A DNA stretch of 64,000 bases from Prolixibacteraceae bacterium (GTDB taxonomy: Bacteria > Bacteroidota > Bacteroidia > Bacteroidales > Prolixibacteraceae): assembly GCA_019459485.1 (NCBI GenBank), contig JAIBEZ010000056.1, forward strand, positions 1-64,000. Direction: 5' to 3'. The notes under the pieces were generated by a model. That model was not told where the DNA came from, ran no database searches, and was given only the letters and a program-made list of their open reading frames with translations. This document shows, piece by piece, positions 45,103 through 54,863 of this stretch. Both the position numbers and the translations under genes were made by a program. How positions within the stretch are numbered: position 1 is the stretch's first letter; each line of letters opens with the position of its first letter.

Positions 45103-45870
45103 ATGTACAAAGTACTCATCATTGAAGACGAAAAGCCGGCTGCTGAGTGGCTTCGGCAGCTAATTCTGAAATTTGATTCGCAAATTTCGATTCTTTCTGT
45201 AATTGATTCGGTAAGTGGCGCTGCAGAATGGTTTCAGCAACATCCCGCGCCCGACCTTGCGTTTATGGACATTCAACTGGCCGACGGCTTGAGCTTTGAG
45301 ATTTTTGAACGCGTAAAAGTTCCTTGTCCGGTGATTTTCACCACGGCTTATGAGGAATATGCCATAAAAGCTTTCAAGGTAAACAGTGTTGATTACCTGC
45401 TGAAACCGATTGCCTACAATGAGTTGGAAACCGCTTTCCATAAATTCAGTAACAAAATCAGCAATGTTCAGTCGGCTCCACCGATTACAATTGAGTTACT
45501 GAACAAAGTGAAGGAAATGATCAGGAAACAATACAAAACCCGGTTTGTGATTAAAGTGGGCGAACACCTTAAATCCATTCCGGTGGAGGATATTCTCTTT
45601 TTTTACAGCCTCGAAAAAGCGACCTACCTGTGTACAGCCGATTTCAGAACTTACCTGGTTGATTATTCGCTCGACCGTATTTCGGAAATGGTTGACGAGC
45701 AGAAATTTTTCCGCATCAACCGAAAATACATACTCAGCAATCAATCGATGGCCGACATTGTTGTTTATTCAAACAGCCGCCTGAAAATCAAATTGAAAAA
45801 ACCTAATGAGGAAAGTATCATTGTGAGCCGCGACAAAGTGGCTGGGTTTAAAGAATGGCTGGATTTGTAA
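45103..45870 (+). CDS. LytTR-family response regulator
   Basis: A 255-residue regulator with a canonical receiver (E8-D9 pocket, phosphoacceptor D56 in AFMDIQLAD, FTTAYEEYA, LLKPI) and a LytTR DNA-binding domain (about residues 145-250: FVIKVGEHLKSIPVEDILFFYS, FFRINRKYILS). It forms a two-component pair with the kinase directly upstream and probably controls the TonB receptor of the same unit. Confidence 0.92.
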   Translation: MYKVLIIEDEKPAAEWLRQLILKFDSQISILSVIDSVSGAAEWFQQHPAPDLAFMDIQLADGLSFEIFERVKVPCPVIFTTAYEEYAIKAFKVNSVDYLLKPIAYNELETAFHKFSNKISNVQSAPPITIELLNKVKEMIRKQYKTRFVIKVGEHLKSIPVEDILFFYSLEKATYLCTADFRTYLVDYSLDRISEMVDEQKFFRINRKYILSNQSMADIVVYSNSRLKIKLKKPNEESIIVSRDKVAGFKEWLDL

Positions 45871-45901
45871 AGAAATAAGGTGGCAATTCATTGATTAAAG
45901 A

Positions 45902-46294
45902 TTACCCAAAAGTTACTTTTTTCAACTCCTCAATAAATTCTTTAACCTGTATGATCAAAGGAGAAACCAATGCTTCATCATAATCAAACAAATCTCCGTA
46001 ATCTCCTTTTTGTCTGTAATCGAAAAGCTTGGAGAATAGTTTTCCGTATTTTGTTTCAATTATTCCGGGCTTAACGAAATTGAGTCCAAATTGAGTTCTT
46101 GCACCGTCATGAGTTTGTGTTTCAATATTATTTTTGAGCAGTAGCGCTACTACAGCATAAAAACAAGAATAATACAACCTGTTAACAACTGCATTCCATC
46201 GCTGGTTATCCGCTAATATCAAAGCTTCTTCGTATGATTCAACTGCTCGTTGAAACCGGTATTTAATATACTCTTCACGATTTTCAATACTCAT
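45902..46294 (-). CDS. HEPN domain protein of the second HEPN/MNT pair
   Basis: A 130-residue HEPN protein homologous to the one at 7861 (RLYYSCFYAVVALLL, RQKGDYGDLFDYDE). The R-x-H motif differs: R66-TQFGL-N72 has Asn where the first pair has His71. If that His is the catalytic one, this toxin may be weakened or inactive. Its ATG overlaps the nucleotidyltransferase stop by 4 bp, as in the first pair. It converges with the LytTR gene at 45870. Confidence 0.78.
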   Translation of the reverse strand: MSIENREEYIKYRFQRAVESYEEALILADNQRWNAVVNRLYYSCFYAVVALLLKNNIETQTHDGARTQFGLNFVKPGIIETKYGKLFSKLFDYRQKGDYGDLFDYDEALVSPLIIQVKEFIEELKKVTFG

Positions 46295-46605
46295 ATGCGA
46301 ATGCCTTCTGTGGTTACATTATTATATAAAGGAGAATACTTTAGACTATTTTTCCAGTAGTCCTTTGAATAAATAAATGTCGAAATAATTTGTCCTGATT
46401 CCAATTCAATCGAATACAATTCATCCCTAAATTTATCCTCAATTTCATTGGTAACACTTTCATTATCAACCAATATAAGGATATCCCAGTCGGAATTTTC
46501 CCCATTATCACCCCTTGCCCGTGAACCAAAGAGAATAGCTTCCGCATGAGGATCATTGGAATGGATCGCTTTGCTTATCTTTTTAAGAATTAAATTCGTT
46601 CTCAT
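46291..46605 (-). CDS. MNT-type nucleotidyltransferase of the second HEPN/MNT pair
   Basis: A 104-residue minimal nucleotidyltransferase with an intact site G27-S28 (FGSRARGD) and D39-x-D41 (NSDWDILIL). It is the putative antitoxin that modifies its HEPN partner. The pair is clearly related to, but diverged from, the pair at 7547-8259, so it was probably acquired independently rather than duplicated recently. Confidence 0.8.
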   Translation of the reverse strand: MRTNLILKKISKAIHSNDPHAEAILFGSRARGDNGENSDWDILILVDNESVTNEIEDKFRDELYSIELESGQIISTFIYSKDYWKNSLKYSPLYNNVTTEGIRI

Positions 46606-46798
46606 ATAATTTTGATTGCTTCACCAAAGATAGAAAAAAACAGAAACGGTTGCAGCACTTAACCTGACAGCGGTTGCATGAAAAGTTGTCTCGCTCTTTT
46701 AATGGTAAAACCAGTCTGGCCTGTTTTAATGTTTGACAACTGCTATCTAAACAGCAGTTCAAATGTTATCTTTGAAATCCAACTTTGAAAGATCTTTT

Positions 46799-49570
46799 AT
46801 GAAACGAGCCGGCTTAATATTTCTGATTTGCACTTTTTTCTTTACGCTGAACCTGAATGCCCAGAAAACAGATAAAAAACCACTGTCAATTGACGACTTT
46901 GCCGCATGGAAAGTGCTGAATAAACCCATTGTTTCAAACGATGGAAAACTGGCTGCTTTCGAACTTAATCCGCAAAAAGGCGATGGAAACCTGATCGTAA
47001 AATCGACCGATGGAAAAAAAACAGATACACTCAGCAGGGGTTTTGATGCCCGGTTCTCTCCTGAGTCTGACTTCATCGTTTACAAAATCAAACAGCCCGA
47101 AGATTCGATCAGAAGTGCAAAAAAGAAAAAGCTCAAAAAGGAGGAAATGCCCAAAGACAGTCTGGGAGTGCTGGTCAACAGGCGGCACAAAGCTTATGCA
47201 TTCCCCAACCTGAAACAGTATTCAATTCCGAAAGAAAATGCCCGCTGGGTAGCTTTCCTGACAGACATGAAAAAATCGGAAGAAAAGAAGGTAAAAGAGG
47301 AAGAATCCAAATTTCAGTTGGTATTGTTTCATGCAGCTTCCGGAGATACAGTTTGCTTTCAGAATGTAACCGAATACTACTATGCACCGCTCGGGCACAG
47401 TGTAACTTTTATCCGCCAAACCAAAGATTCGCTTGATCGAGCCGAAATAGTGGTTTTCGACACCGACAAAAGAAACCCTTACATCCTATTTAATAAGATT
47501 GGGACAGCAAAAAAAATCACTTCCGACCAGCAAGGCGGCAAATACGGATTCCTGTTTTCGACCGATACGATCAAGGAAAAAGTTTTCAGTTTGTACTACG
47601 GATCGCTCACCACCGGCGAACCAAAACCGGTTGTCATTCCTGAAGTACAAGGAATGCCGCTTGGCTGGGCTCCTTCAGAATTTGCAGAACTTTCGTTTTC
47701 GGATAATGGCCAGCGAATTTTCTTCGGAACAAACAGAAAGCCGCAAGCCGAGTCAAAAGACTCCCTTTTGGAGGATGAAAAACCGTTACTCGACATTTGG
47801 TCATGGAAAGACAAAGAGTTGCAGCCTGAGCAGAAAGTCAATCTGGAAAAAGAAAAAAAACGCACCTATGCAGCTGTTTACTTCATCGAAAAAGACAAAT
47901 TTATTCAATTGGGCGACCCTGCTGTGCGAGATGTTAAAACCATCCAAAAAGGGAATGGCCGTTTTGCGCTGGGAATCGATCCGTCACCCTACAAACTGGA
48001 ATCATCGTGGTCAGGCAGATCAAATTCAGATTATTACCTGATTGATGTGGAAACCGGAACGAAAAGAATAATTATTAAGGATAAATCACTGGTTTCATTA
48101 TCACCCGGCGGAAATTACGTTGTTTGGTACGATCCTGCCGACAGTACTTACTACTCGCGTTCAACAGCTATCGATTCAAAAGAAACACTGGATCTCAGCT
48201 CCCAAATTCCGGTTTCGTTTTTCGACGAACGCTGGGATATGCCCGCAGATCCAAACGCGTACGGGATAGCTGGTTGGTCAGAAAACGACAAAACTGTGTT
48301 TTTGTACGATCGTTACGACATTTGGAGGGTTGATCTGGAAGGTACCAGAGTACCCATGAGTGCCACCCGAAACTACGGAAGAAAAAATTTCCTGAGATTT
48401 CGCTACCAGAAACTCGATCCGGAAGAGGAATTTATCGATACCAATAAACCGGTCATTGTTTCAGCTTTCGACGAACGCACAAAATCAGGAGGTTATTTTA
48501 GTGCCGATTTCCGAAGCTACACCGAACCCCGTTTACTGGTTATGGAAAATTATAAGTTTGAAAAACTGGCAAAGGCCAAAAATGCGGAGCAACTGATCTG
48601 GACCCGCGAAAACATTAACGAATCGCCTGATGTGTGGACCGGAAATCAATTGTTGGAGCATCGCCGCAGACTCTCCGATTCCAATCCACAGCAAAAATCG
48701 TTCGTTTGGCCCGTGGTCCGTTTGGTTCACTGGGATTCTTTCTCCGGAAAACCGCTTGAAGGCTTGCTGTATTTTCCCGAAACCATTGACGTTGACAGGA
48801 AATACCCGATGGTGGTTTATTTTTACGAACGAAGTGCCGATAACCTGCATACTTATACTGCTCCATCTCCCACCCGGTCAACTGTTAACCGCACTTTTTT
48901 CGCGAGCAACGATTACATTGTTTTTGTTCCTGACATCCCTTATGACGAAGGTTATCCCGGCCAATCAGCTTTTGACGCGGTGGTTAGCGGAACCCAGTTT
49001 GTAAGTAGCATGTCACCGTTTATCGACCGGAATAAAATAGGCATTCAAGGCCAAAGCTGGGGAGGCTATCAGGCGGCATGGCTCATCACCCAAACCAACA
49101 TGTTTGCCGCTGCAATGGCCGGTGCTCCAGTCAGTAATATGACCAGCGCCTATGGAGGAATCCGATGGGAATCCGGGCGCTCCCGCATGTTTCAATATGA
49201 ACAGTCGCAAAGCCGCATAGGCGGAATGTTGTGGGATAAACCGCTGCAATACATCGAAAACTCACCACTGTTTTATGTGCCGAAAATAAAAACGCCACTG
49301 CTCATCATGCACAACGACAACGATGGGGCTGTGCCGTGGTATCAGGGAATCGAACTTTTTACAGCCATGCGTCGCCTGAACAAACCGGTTTGGATGTTGA
49401 CCTATAACAACGAAGAACACAACCTGAAAGCCGAAAGCTGGGCGAACCGAATGGATTTGACCATCCGCATGAAACAATTTTTCGATCATTACCTGAAAGG
49501 CGAACAAATGCCGACGTGGATGCAATATGGAATACCAGCGATTAGGAAAGGTAAAGACCTGGGATATTGA
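46799..49570 (+). CDS. S9 family (prolyl oligopeptidase-type) peptidase, secreted
   Basis: A 923-residue serine peptidase with a signal peptide ending LNLNAQ, a large beta-propeller region and a C-terminal alpha/beta hydrolase with S753 (GQSWGGY), D842 (NDNDGAVPW) and H874 (NEEHN). It is longer than the S9 lipoprotein at 5274 and probably free in the periplasm. I chose ATG 46799 because the signal peptide begins there; an in-frame ATG at 46763 adds 12 residues and overlaps a TATCTTTG -7 box (46767-46774). Its stop lies 5 bp from the stop of the convergent HAD gene. Confidence 0.9.
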   Translation: MKRAGLIFLICTFFFTLNLNAQKTDKKPLSIDDFAAWKVLNKPIVSNDGKLAAFELNPQKGDGNLIVKSTDGKKTDTLSRGFDARFSPESDFIVYKIKQPEDSIRSAKKKKLKKEEMPKDSLGVLVNRRHKAYAFPNLKQYSIPKENARWVAFLTDMKKSEEKKVKEEESKFQLVLFHAASGDTVCFQNVTEYYYAPLGHSVTFIRQTKDSLDRAEIVVFDTDKRNPYILFNKIGTAKKITSDQQGGKYGFLFSTDTIKEKVFSLYYGSLTTGEPKPVVIPEVQGMPLGWAPSEFAELSFSDNGQRIFFGTNRKPQAESKDSLLEDEKPLLDIWSWKDKELQPEQKVNLEKEKKRTYAAVYFIEKDKFIQLGDPAVRDVKTIQKGNGRFALGIDPSPYKLESSWSGRSNSDYYLIDVETGTKRIIIKDKSLVSLSPGGNYVVWYDPADSTYYSRSTAIDSKETLDLSSQIPVSFFDERWDMPADPNAYGIAGWSENDKTVFLYDRYDIWRVDLEGTRVPMSATRNYGRKNFLRFRYQKLDPEEEFIDTNKPVIVSAFDERTKSGGYFSADFRSYTEPRLLVMENYKFEKLAKAKNAEQLIWTRENINESPDVWTGNQLLEHRRRLSDSNPQQKSFVWPVVRLVHWDSFSGKPLEGLLYFPETIDVDRKYPMVVYFYERSADNLHTYTAPSPTRSTVNRTFFASNDYIVFVPDIPYDEGYPGQSAFDAVVSGTQFVSSMSPFIDRNKIGIQGQSWGGYQAAWLITQTNMFAAAMAGAPVSNMTSAYGGIRWESGRSRMFQYEQSQSRIGGMLWDKPLQYIENSPLFYVPKIKTPLLIMHNDNDGAVPWYQGIELFTAMRRLNKPVWMLTYNNEEHNLKAESWANRMDLTIRMKQFFDHYLKGEQMPTWMQYGIPAIRKGKDLGY

Positions 49571-49575
49571 TGAAA

Positions 49576-50217
49576 TTAAAGCATCATATCTAATTGTGCA
49601 TAACTTTTTACAATTGCGTCTGCCTCTTTTTGGCTCTGGAAATTTGCTCCTGAACCCTGATAGGCAACACAACTCATTCCGGCTGCCTGGGCGGCTTTGA
49701 TGCCATTTGCGGAGTCTTCAATAACCACACATTCTTTCGCAGGTATTCCTAATTTCCGGGCGGCAAGTAAAAACACATCCGGTTCCGGTTTGCTTTTCCC
49801 TGCTTCCTGACTGCTGACAACCACCTTGAAATACTTCCGAAGGCCAGTCTTTTCAAGGATTATTTTAATGATTTCAGGATAAGAAGAAGAGGCGACTGCC
49901 ATCGGAAAGTTCTTCCGGCTAAGTGTTTCCAGAAGGTCTATAAGTCCGGGCATAACGGGAATTTCTTCCAATTCAGAAAAATACTGGATACTTTTAATCT
50001 TGAATTGTTCAATTAAATCTTCGACTGAAACATTGATTGAGTGACGTTCTGCAATTTCCTTCCACATCACATCTGACGCAACGCCCATGTATCGAAGGTG
50101 CTCTTCGTTCGAAACAGACAACTTACTCTGGAGGAATTGTTGCTTTTCAATTTCAATGTGAAATGGCTCGCTGTCCACCAGCACTCCATCCATGTCGAAG
50201 ATAATTGCTTTTATCAT
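49576..50217 (-). CDS. HAD family phosphatase, beta-phosphoglucomutase-like
   Basis: A 213-residue HAD hydrolase with motif I FDMDGVLVDSEP (nucleophile D8, acid D10), motif II VASSS, a Lys in AGKSKPEPDVFL and motif III VIEDSANGI. It dephosphorylates or isomerises a sugar phosphate. ATG 50217 starts at the first strand; the longer frame from 50289 adds 24 residues that the family does not have. Confidence 0.9.
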   Translation of the reverse strand: MIKAIIFDMDGVLVDSEPFHIEIEKQQFLQSKLSVSNEEHLRYMGVASDVMWKEIAERHSINVSVEDLIEQFKIKSIQYFSELEEIPVMPGLIDLLETLSRKNFPMAVASSSYPEIIKIILEKTGLRKYFKVVVSSQEAGKSKPEPDVFLLAARKLGIPAKECVVIEDSANGIKAAQAAGMSCVAYQGSGANFQSQKEADAIVKSYAQLDMML

Positions 50218-50458
50218 TGTTCTTTTACGTTTTGTTCCTGCCAATAGGCGAACTGTTCTCGGGACAAATGGCAGGGATATATTTGACAAACTTTTAAAAA
50301 TGAAATATACGATAATCTTTTCGATTTTGTTTATCCGAATAAATAAAATCTAATCAATTGATTATGTCAGACCTGTCAAAACTTTGGAGTTTCGGAGTCA
50401 TGTTTACAGTTTAGATTTTTACCTTTGCTATAATTCAAAAAAACCAAACGACAACACC

Positions 50459-51937
50459 ATGAGAAAATTTAGATTCAATCTGATCATCATTTTAAGTGTT
50501 CTGCTACTTACTGCCTGTCAGGAAAAAGAAGCCGAATGGACCGAACTCTTTAACGGAAAGGATTTGTCAGGTTGGTCAGCCAATCAAAATCCAGAGTCAT
50601 TCCAGGTTGAAGACGGATTGTTGGTCGCCAATGGTCAAATCAGTCACCTTTTTTATACCGGAGATTTCAAAAAAGGCGTTTTCCGCAATTTCGAGTTAAA
50701 AGCCATGGTTAAAACCGATCCCAGCAGCAACTCAGGAATTGTTTTTCATACACAGGAACAAGCATACGGGCCTCTGTTGCGAGGTTATGAAGTTCAGATT
50801 GACAATTCATATGAACGTCCGGGCGATTTTCAGGAACTAAAAAAAACCGGAAGTTTATATGGAATCCGAAATGTTTATTACCCAACCGTAAAAGATGACG
50901 AATGGTTTGAACTTCATTTCCGGGTGGTCGAAAACCGTTGCGAGATATTTGTCAACGGAACAAAAGTGGTGGACTACATTCAGCCTGATGAACCTTACCG
51001 ACCTAAAAACGATAAGCTGAAAGTTTTCAGTAATGGAAGAATTGCCCTGCAATGTCACGATGAACAGAGTAAAGTGTATTTCAAAAGCATACAGGTTAAG
51101 CCATTGCCAAATGCTGAAAAATTCGAATTACTGGTTTCAAAAGAATGGGACGATAAAGTGACCAAACTGATGCTCGAAAACTTTCCGCTGATTGATTTTC
51201 ATGTTCACCTGAAAGGTGGACTGACCATTGAACAGGCCTGTGAAAACTCGGTAAAACTCGGCATTAATTATGGCATTGCGCCCAATTGCGGATTGAAATT
51301 CCCGGTAACTGATGATGTATCGCTGGCTGCTTATATGGACACTGTAAGAGCAAAACCAATTTTCAGGGGTATGCAGGCTGAAGGCCGCGAGTGGGTTACT
51401 TTATTTTCGCCGGAAGCTGTCGCCAAATTCGACTATGTATTTACCGATGGTATGACCTGGACCGATCACAAAGGCCGCCGGATGCGACTTTGGATTCCGG
51501 AAGAAGCTTTTGTTGAAGATGAACAAAAATTTATGGACGAACTGGTTGGTAAAATTGAAAGTGTAATTTCACAGGAACCGGTTGATATACATGTAAATCC
51601 AACATTTCTTCCTGATGTGATTGCTGCAAAATACGACGAACTCTGGACCGATGCCCGCATCGACCGATTTGTAAAAGTTTTGGCAGATAATAATGTTGCA
51701 CTGGAAATCAATGCACGATACAAACTTCCTTCAGAAAAAATACTGCGTAAAGCAAAAGAAGCCGGAGTGAAATTTTCTTTCGGAACCAACAACACCGGTG
51801 CCGATTTGGGAACAATTGATTATTGTTTCGAAATGAAAGAAAAGCTCGGTTTGAACTACAAAGACATGTTCATGCCCAAAAAACACAACGAAAAACCGGT
51901 TTTGGTAAAAGGACTTCCGGCGAAAATTACGGGATAA
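50459..51937 (+). CDS. Lipoprotein with DUF1080 (3-keto-disaccharide hydrolase-like) and PHP/amidohydrolase-like domains
   Basis: A 492-residue fusion. The signal peptide ends at lipid-anchor Cys20 (LLLTACQ). Residues about 24-210 are a DUF1080 concanavalin-type domain (ELFNGKDLSGWSA, GIVFHTQ, YEVQIDN, KVYFKSIQVKPL). Residues about 235-480 look like a PHP-type metal-dependent hydrolase (LIDFHVHLKGG, APNCGLK, VDIHVNPTF, NVALEINAR, FSFGTNN). This suggests a surface or periplasmic sugar-processing enzyme. ATG 50459 is chosen for the signal peptide; TACCTTTG at 50420-50427 is a plausible -7 box. A GH3 gene follows. Confidence 0.82.
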   Translation: MRKFRFNLIIILSVLLLTACQEKEAEWTELFNGKDLSGWSANQNPESFQVEDGLLVANGQISHLFYTGDFKKGVFRNFELKAMVKTDPSSNSGIVFHTQEQAYGPLLRGYEVQIDNSYERPGDFQELKKTGSLYGIRNVYYPTVKDDEWFELHFRVVENRCEIFVNGTKVVDYIQPDEPYRPKNDKLKVFSNGRIALQCHDEQSKVYFKSIQVKPLPNAEKFELLVSKEWDDKVTKLMLENFPLIDFHVHLKGGLTIEQACENSVKLGINYGIAPNCGLKFPVTDDVSLAAYMDTVRAKPIFRGMQAEGREWVTLFSPEAVAKFDYVFTDGMTWTDHKGRRMRLWIPEEAFVEDEQKFMDELVGKIESVISQEPVDIHVNPTFLPDVIAAKYDELWTDARIDRFVKVLADNNVALEINARYKLPSEKILRKAKEAGVKFSFGTNNTGADLGTIDYCFEMKEKLGLNYKDMFMPKKHNEKPVLVKGLPAKITG

Positions 51938-52033
51938 CCAGAACAGAAGTGATCAGTCGCAGTTTTCAGTCGCAAAACGGAGTAGTCAGGCAGATTCATT
52001 ATTTGCTGACTAAAATGATAAACAAAAATTCTA

Positions 52034-52080
52034 TTTGGAAATTGTTTTTCATTTTATATTTTTGCAGACCAGACCAGACC
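52034..52080 (+). promoter_or_regulatory. Promoter of the GH3 gene with a tandem AGACC repeat
   Basis: TTTG at 52034-52037, 19 bp, TATTTTTG at 52057-52064; the spacing is identical to that of the L31 promoter. Three tandem AGACC units (52066-52080) lie at the expected transcription start, 24 bp before ATG 52104. Confidence 0.65.
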
Positions 52081-52103
52081 AGTACAATTAAATCATACCA
52101 TTT

Positions 52104-54734
52104 ATGAAACACCTATCGTATATACTTTTACTCATTGCCCTGCCCATGCTGGCAGTTTCGCAGACAAAATTTCAATTTCAAAACACCAGTTTATCTACAC
52201 AGGAAAGGGTTGAAAACCTGCTTTCTGAAATGACCCTTCAGGAAAAAATAGATCAAATGATATATAATTCGCCGGCCATCACACGACTCGGAATTCCGGA
52301 GTATAACTGGTGGAACGAATCTTTACACGGTGTTGCCCGGGCCGGTTATGCAACCGTATTTCCACAGTCTATTTCGATTGCTGCATCCTGGGATACTGAA
52401 TTGGTTCATACCGTAGCCAATGCAATTTCGGACGAGGCACGCGCCAAGCACCACGAATTTGCACGCCGCGGACTTCGGAAGATCTATCAGGGATTGACTT
52501 TTTGGTCACCCAATATCAATATTTTTCGCGACCCGCGTTGGGGCCGTGGACACGAAACTTATGGCGAAGATCCTTTCCTAACCGGACAAATGGGTCTTCA
52601 ATTCGTAAAAGGTTTGCAGGGCGACGATCCAAATTATCTGAAAGTTGTGGCAACTGCCAAACATTTCGCGGTTCATTCAGGGCCTGAACCTTTACGCCAC
52701 GTATTTGATGCAAACATCAGCGAGCGCGATTTCCGTGAAACGTATTTGCCAGCGTTCCGAACATTGGTAGTTGACGGCGACGTATATTCCATCATGGGCG
52801 CCTACAACCGTTTTCGCGGAGAATCTTGTTGCGCCAGTACCGAACTTTCAGGAATTTTACGCAACGAATGGGGTTTTCAGGGTTATATTGTGAGCGATTG
52901 CTGGGCGATTTCAGATATTTGGCAATACCATAAAATTGCCAAAGACGAAGCCGAAGCTGCGGCCCTCGCTGTATTGCGAGGAACTGATCTCGAATGTGGC
53001 GCCACATACAAAGCTTTACCCGAAGCTGTGAAACGTGGATTACTCACTGAAAAAGATCTTGATGTTTCGGTTGGTCGTTTAATGACTGCCCGTTTCAAAC
53101 TTGGAATGTTCGATCCGGACGAAAAAGTTCCGTATGCGCAAATTCCTTTTTCAGTAAATAACAATCCGGCCAACGATCATTTGGCGCGTGTTGCCGCTCA
53201 AAAAAGTATCGTTCTGCTGAAAAATACCAACAAAGCATTGCCCCTGAAGAAAAATCTGACACGCATTGCAGTTATTGGCCCAAATGCCGATGAGATTGAA
53301 TCATTGTGGGGCAACTACAACGGTATTCCTTCGAATCCGGTAACAGTCCTTCAGGGAATAAAAAACAAAGTAGCGCCTCAAACCGAGGTGATTTATGCGC
53401 AAGGCAGCGAGTTGGCCGACGGAATTTCTAAACTGGTTCCAATTCCATCAATTTATCTTGAAACTGAAGACGGGAAACAAGGCGCATTTGGCGAATATTT
53501 TGCCAACAATAAACTGGAAGGACAGCCACTTTTCACCCAAATTGATGACAATATTGATTTTTACTGGGAAGCCGGTTCGCCCGATCCACGTATAACGGTT
53601 GATGATTTTAGTGTTCGTTGGACAACTTTCCTGAAAGTACCACAAACAGGCGAATACGAAATTGGTGGCTGGAGTATGCCATCTTTCAAAATTTACCTGG
53701 ACGGAAAGGAACTTTTAGCTGGCGATAGCGAGCATCATGCCTTTCATGGTTCAAAAGAAATGAAACTGGAAGCAGGGAAGCGCTACAAACTGGTTTTCGA
53801 TTACCGCAATTACCATGGCGATGGCGATGCCCGTTTGTTGTGGGCAACTCCGCAACCAAACATGCTGGCACAGGCTGTTGAAGGCGCTAAAAAGTCGGAT
53901 GTAGTTGTACTTGTCCTGGGGCTGAACCAAAGGTTGGAAGGCGAAGAAATGCCCATTCAGGTGGATGGTTTTAAAGGTGGCGACCGAACTCACCTCAACT
54001 TGCCAAAAACACAGAGCGACCTGATGGAAGCTATAAAAGCTACCGGGAAACCAATCGTTTTGGTACTGATTAACGGAAGTGCACTTTCAGTCAATTATGC
54101 TGCCGAAAACATGGACGCCATCCTGACCGCCGGTTATCCCGGACAACAGGGTGGAAATGCCGTTGCTGATGTAATTTTTGGTGATTACAATCCGGCAGGA
54201 CGTTTGCCTGTAACTTATTACAAATCAGTTGAGCAGTTGCCTGCATTCGAAAATTACGATATGGAAGGCCGCACATACCGCTACTTCCGACAAGAACCGC
54301 TTTATCCTTTCGGATTCGGATTAAGTTATACTGATTTCAAGTATTCAGATTTAAGTATTCCTGCTGAAGCAAAAGTGGGCGATAAAATCAATGTATCAGT
54401 TAAAGTTACCAATACCGGCGACCGCGATGGCGAAGAGGTGGTGCAATTGTATCTCACCGACGAAAAAGCTTCAAGCCCGCGCCCTATTCGCCAACTGGAA
54501 GGTTTTAAACGTGTATCCCTGAAAAAGGGCGAATCGAAAACCGTAGAGTTTACCCTTGAACCACGTCAACTTTCAATGATAAACAACAAAGACAAACAGG
54601 TAGTTGAGCCCGGCTGGTTTACAATTGCTGTGGGCGGCGAACAGCCCGGATTTACAGGTGCGACCAATGCCGAAACTACTGAAACCGTTTCGGGACGGGT
54701 AAATGTTAAAGGAAAAATACAAGAGATAAAATAA
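52104..54734 (+). CDS. Glycoside hydrolase family 3 beta-glycosidase with PA14 domain
   Basis: An 876-residue secreted beta-glucosidase/beta-xylosidase-type enzyme. Signal peptide ending LAVSQ; GH3 N-terminal barrel (YNWWNESLHGVARAG, GRGHETYGEDP, KHFAVHSGPE) with the nucleophile D265 in IVSDCWAI; GH3 C-terminal sandwich interrupted by a PA14 domain (about residues 455-595, FGEYFANNKLEG, WTTFLKVPQTGEYEIGG); and a C-terminal fibronectin-III-like domain. It cuts beta-linked sugars from plant-type oligosaccharides; xylosidase is favoured by sequence style but not certain. It has its own promoter and terminator. Confidence 0.92.
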   Translation: MKHLSYILLLIALPMLAVSQTKFQFQNTSLSTQERVENLLSEMTLQEKIDQMIYNSPAITRLGIPEYNWWNESLHGVARAGYATVFPQSISIAASWDTELVHTVANAISDEARAKHHEFARRGLRKIYQGLTFWSPNINIFRDPRWGRGHETYGEDPFLTGQMGLQFVKGLQGDDPNYLKVVATAKHFAVHSGPEPLRHVFDANISERDFRETYLPAFRTLVVDGDVYSIMGAYNRFRGESCCASTELSGILRNEWGFQGYIVSDCWAISDIWQYHKIAKDEAEAAALAVLRGTDLECGATYKALPEAVKRGLLTEKDLDVSVGRLMTARFKLGMFDPDEKVPYAQIPFSVNNNPANDHLARVAAQKSIVLLKNTNKALPLKKNLTRIAVIGPNADEIESLWGNYNGIPSNPVTVLQGIKNKVAPQTEVIYAQGSELADGISKLVPIPSIYLETEDGKQGAFGEYFANNKLEGQPLFTQIDDNIDFYWEAGSPDPRITVDDFSVRWTTFLKVPQTGEYEIGGWSMPSFKIYLDGKELLAGDSEHHAFHGSKEMKLEAGKRYKLVFDYRNYHGDGDARLLWATPQPNMLAQAVEGAKKSDVVVLVLGLNQRLEGEEMPIQVDGFKGGDRTHLNLPKTQSDLMEAIKATGKPIVLVLINGSALSVNYAAENMDAILTAGYPGQQGGNAVADVIFGDYNPAGRLPVTYYKSVEQLPAFENYDMEGRTYRYFRQEPLYPFGFGLSYTDFKYSDLSIPAEAKVGDKINVSVKVTNTGDRDGEEVVQLYLTDEKASSPRPIRQLEGFKRVSLKKGESKTVEFTLEPRQLSMINNKDKQVVEPGWFTIAVGGEQPGFTGATNAETTETVSGRVNVKGKIQEIK

Positions 54735-54761
54735 GGTTGGTTTAGTGATTTGTTTGTGTGT

Positions 54762-54803
54762 GATCCCCTTCGGAAATGGTTTTCGGAGGGGATTTTTTAT
54801 TTT
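54762..54803 (+). terminator. Rho-independent terminator after the GH3 gene
   Basis: The stem atcccct with aggggat, extended by tcggaaa/tttcgg, is followed by ttttttattttttt. Confidence 0.85.
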
Positions 54804-54863
54804 TTTCAGGTTAAACCAAATGAAGATAATGTTGTCTAACGCTCGAACTTTAAATTTTAAATT

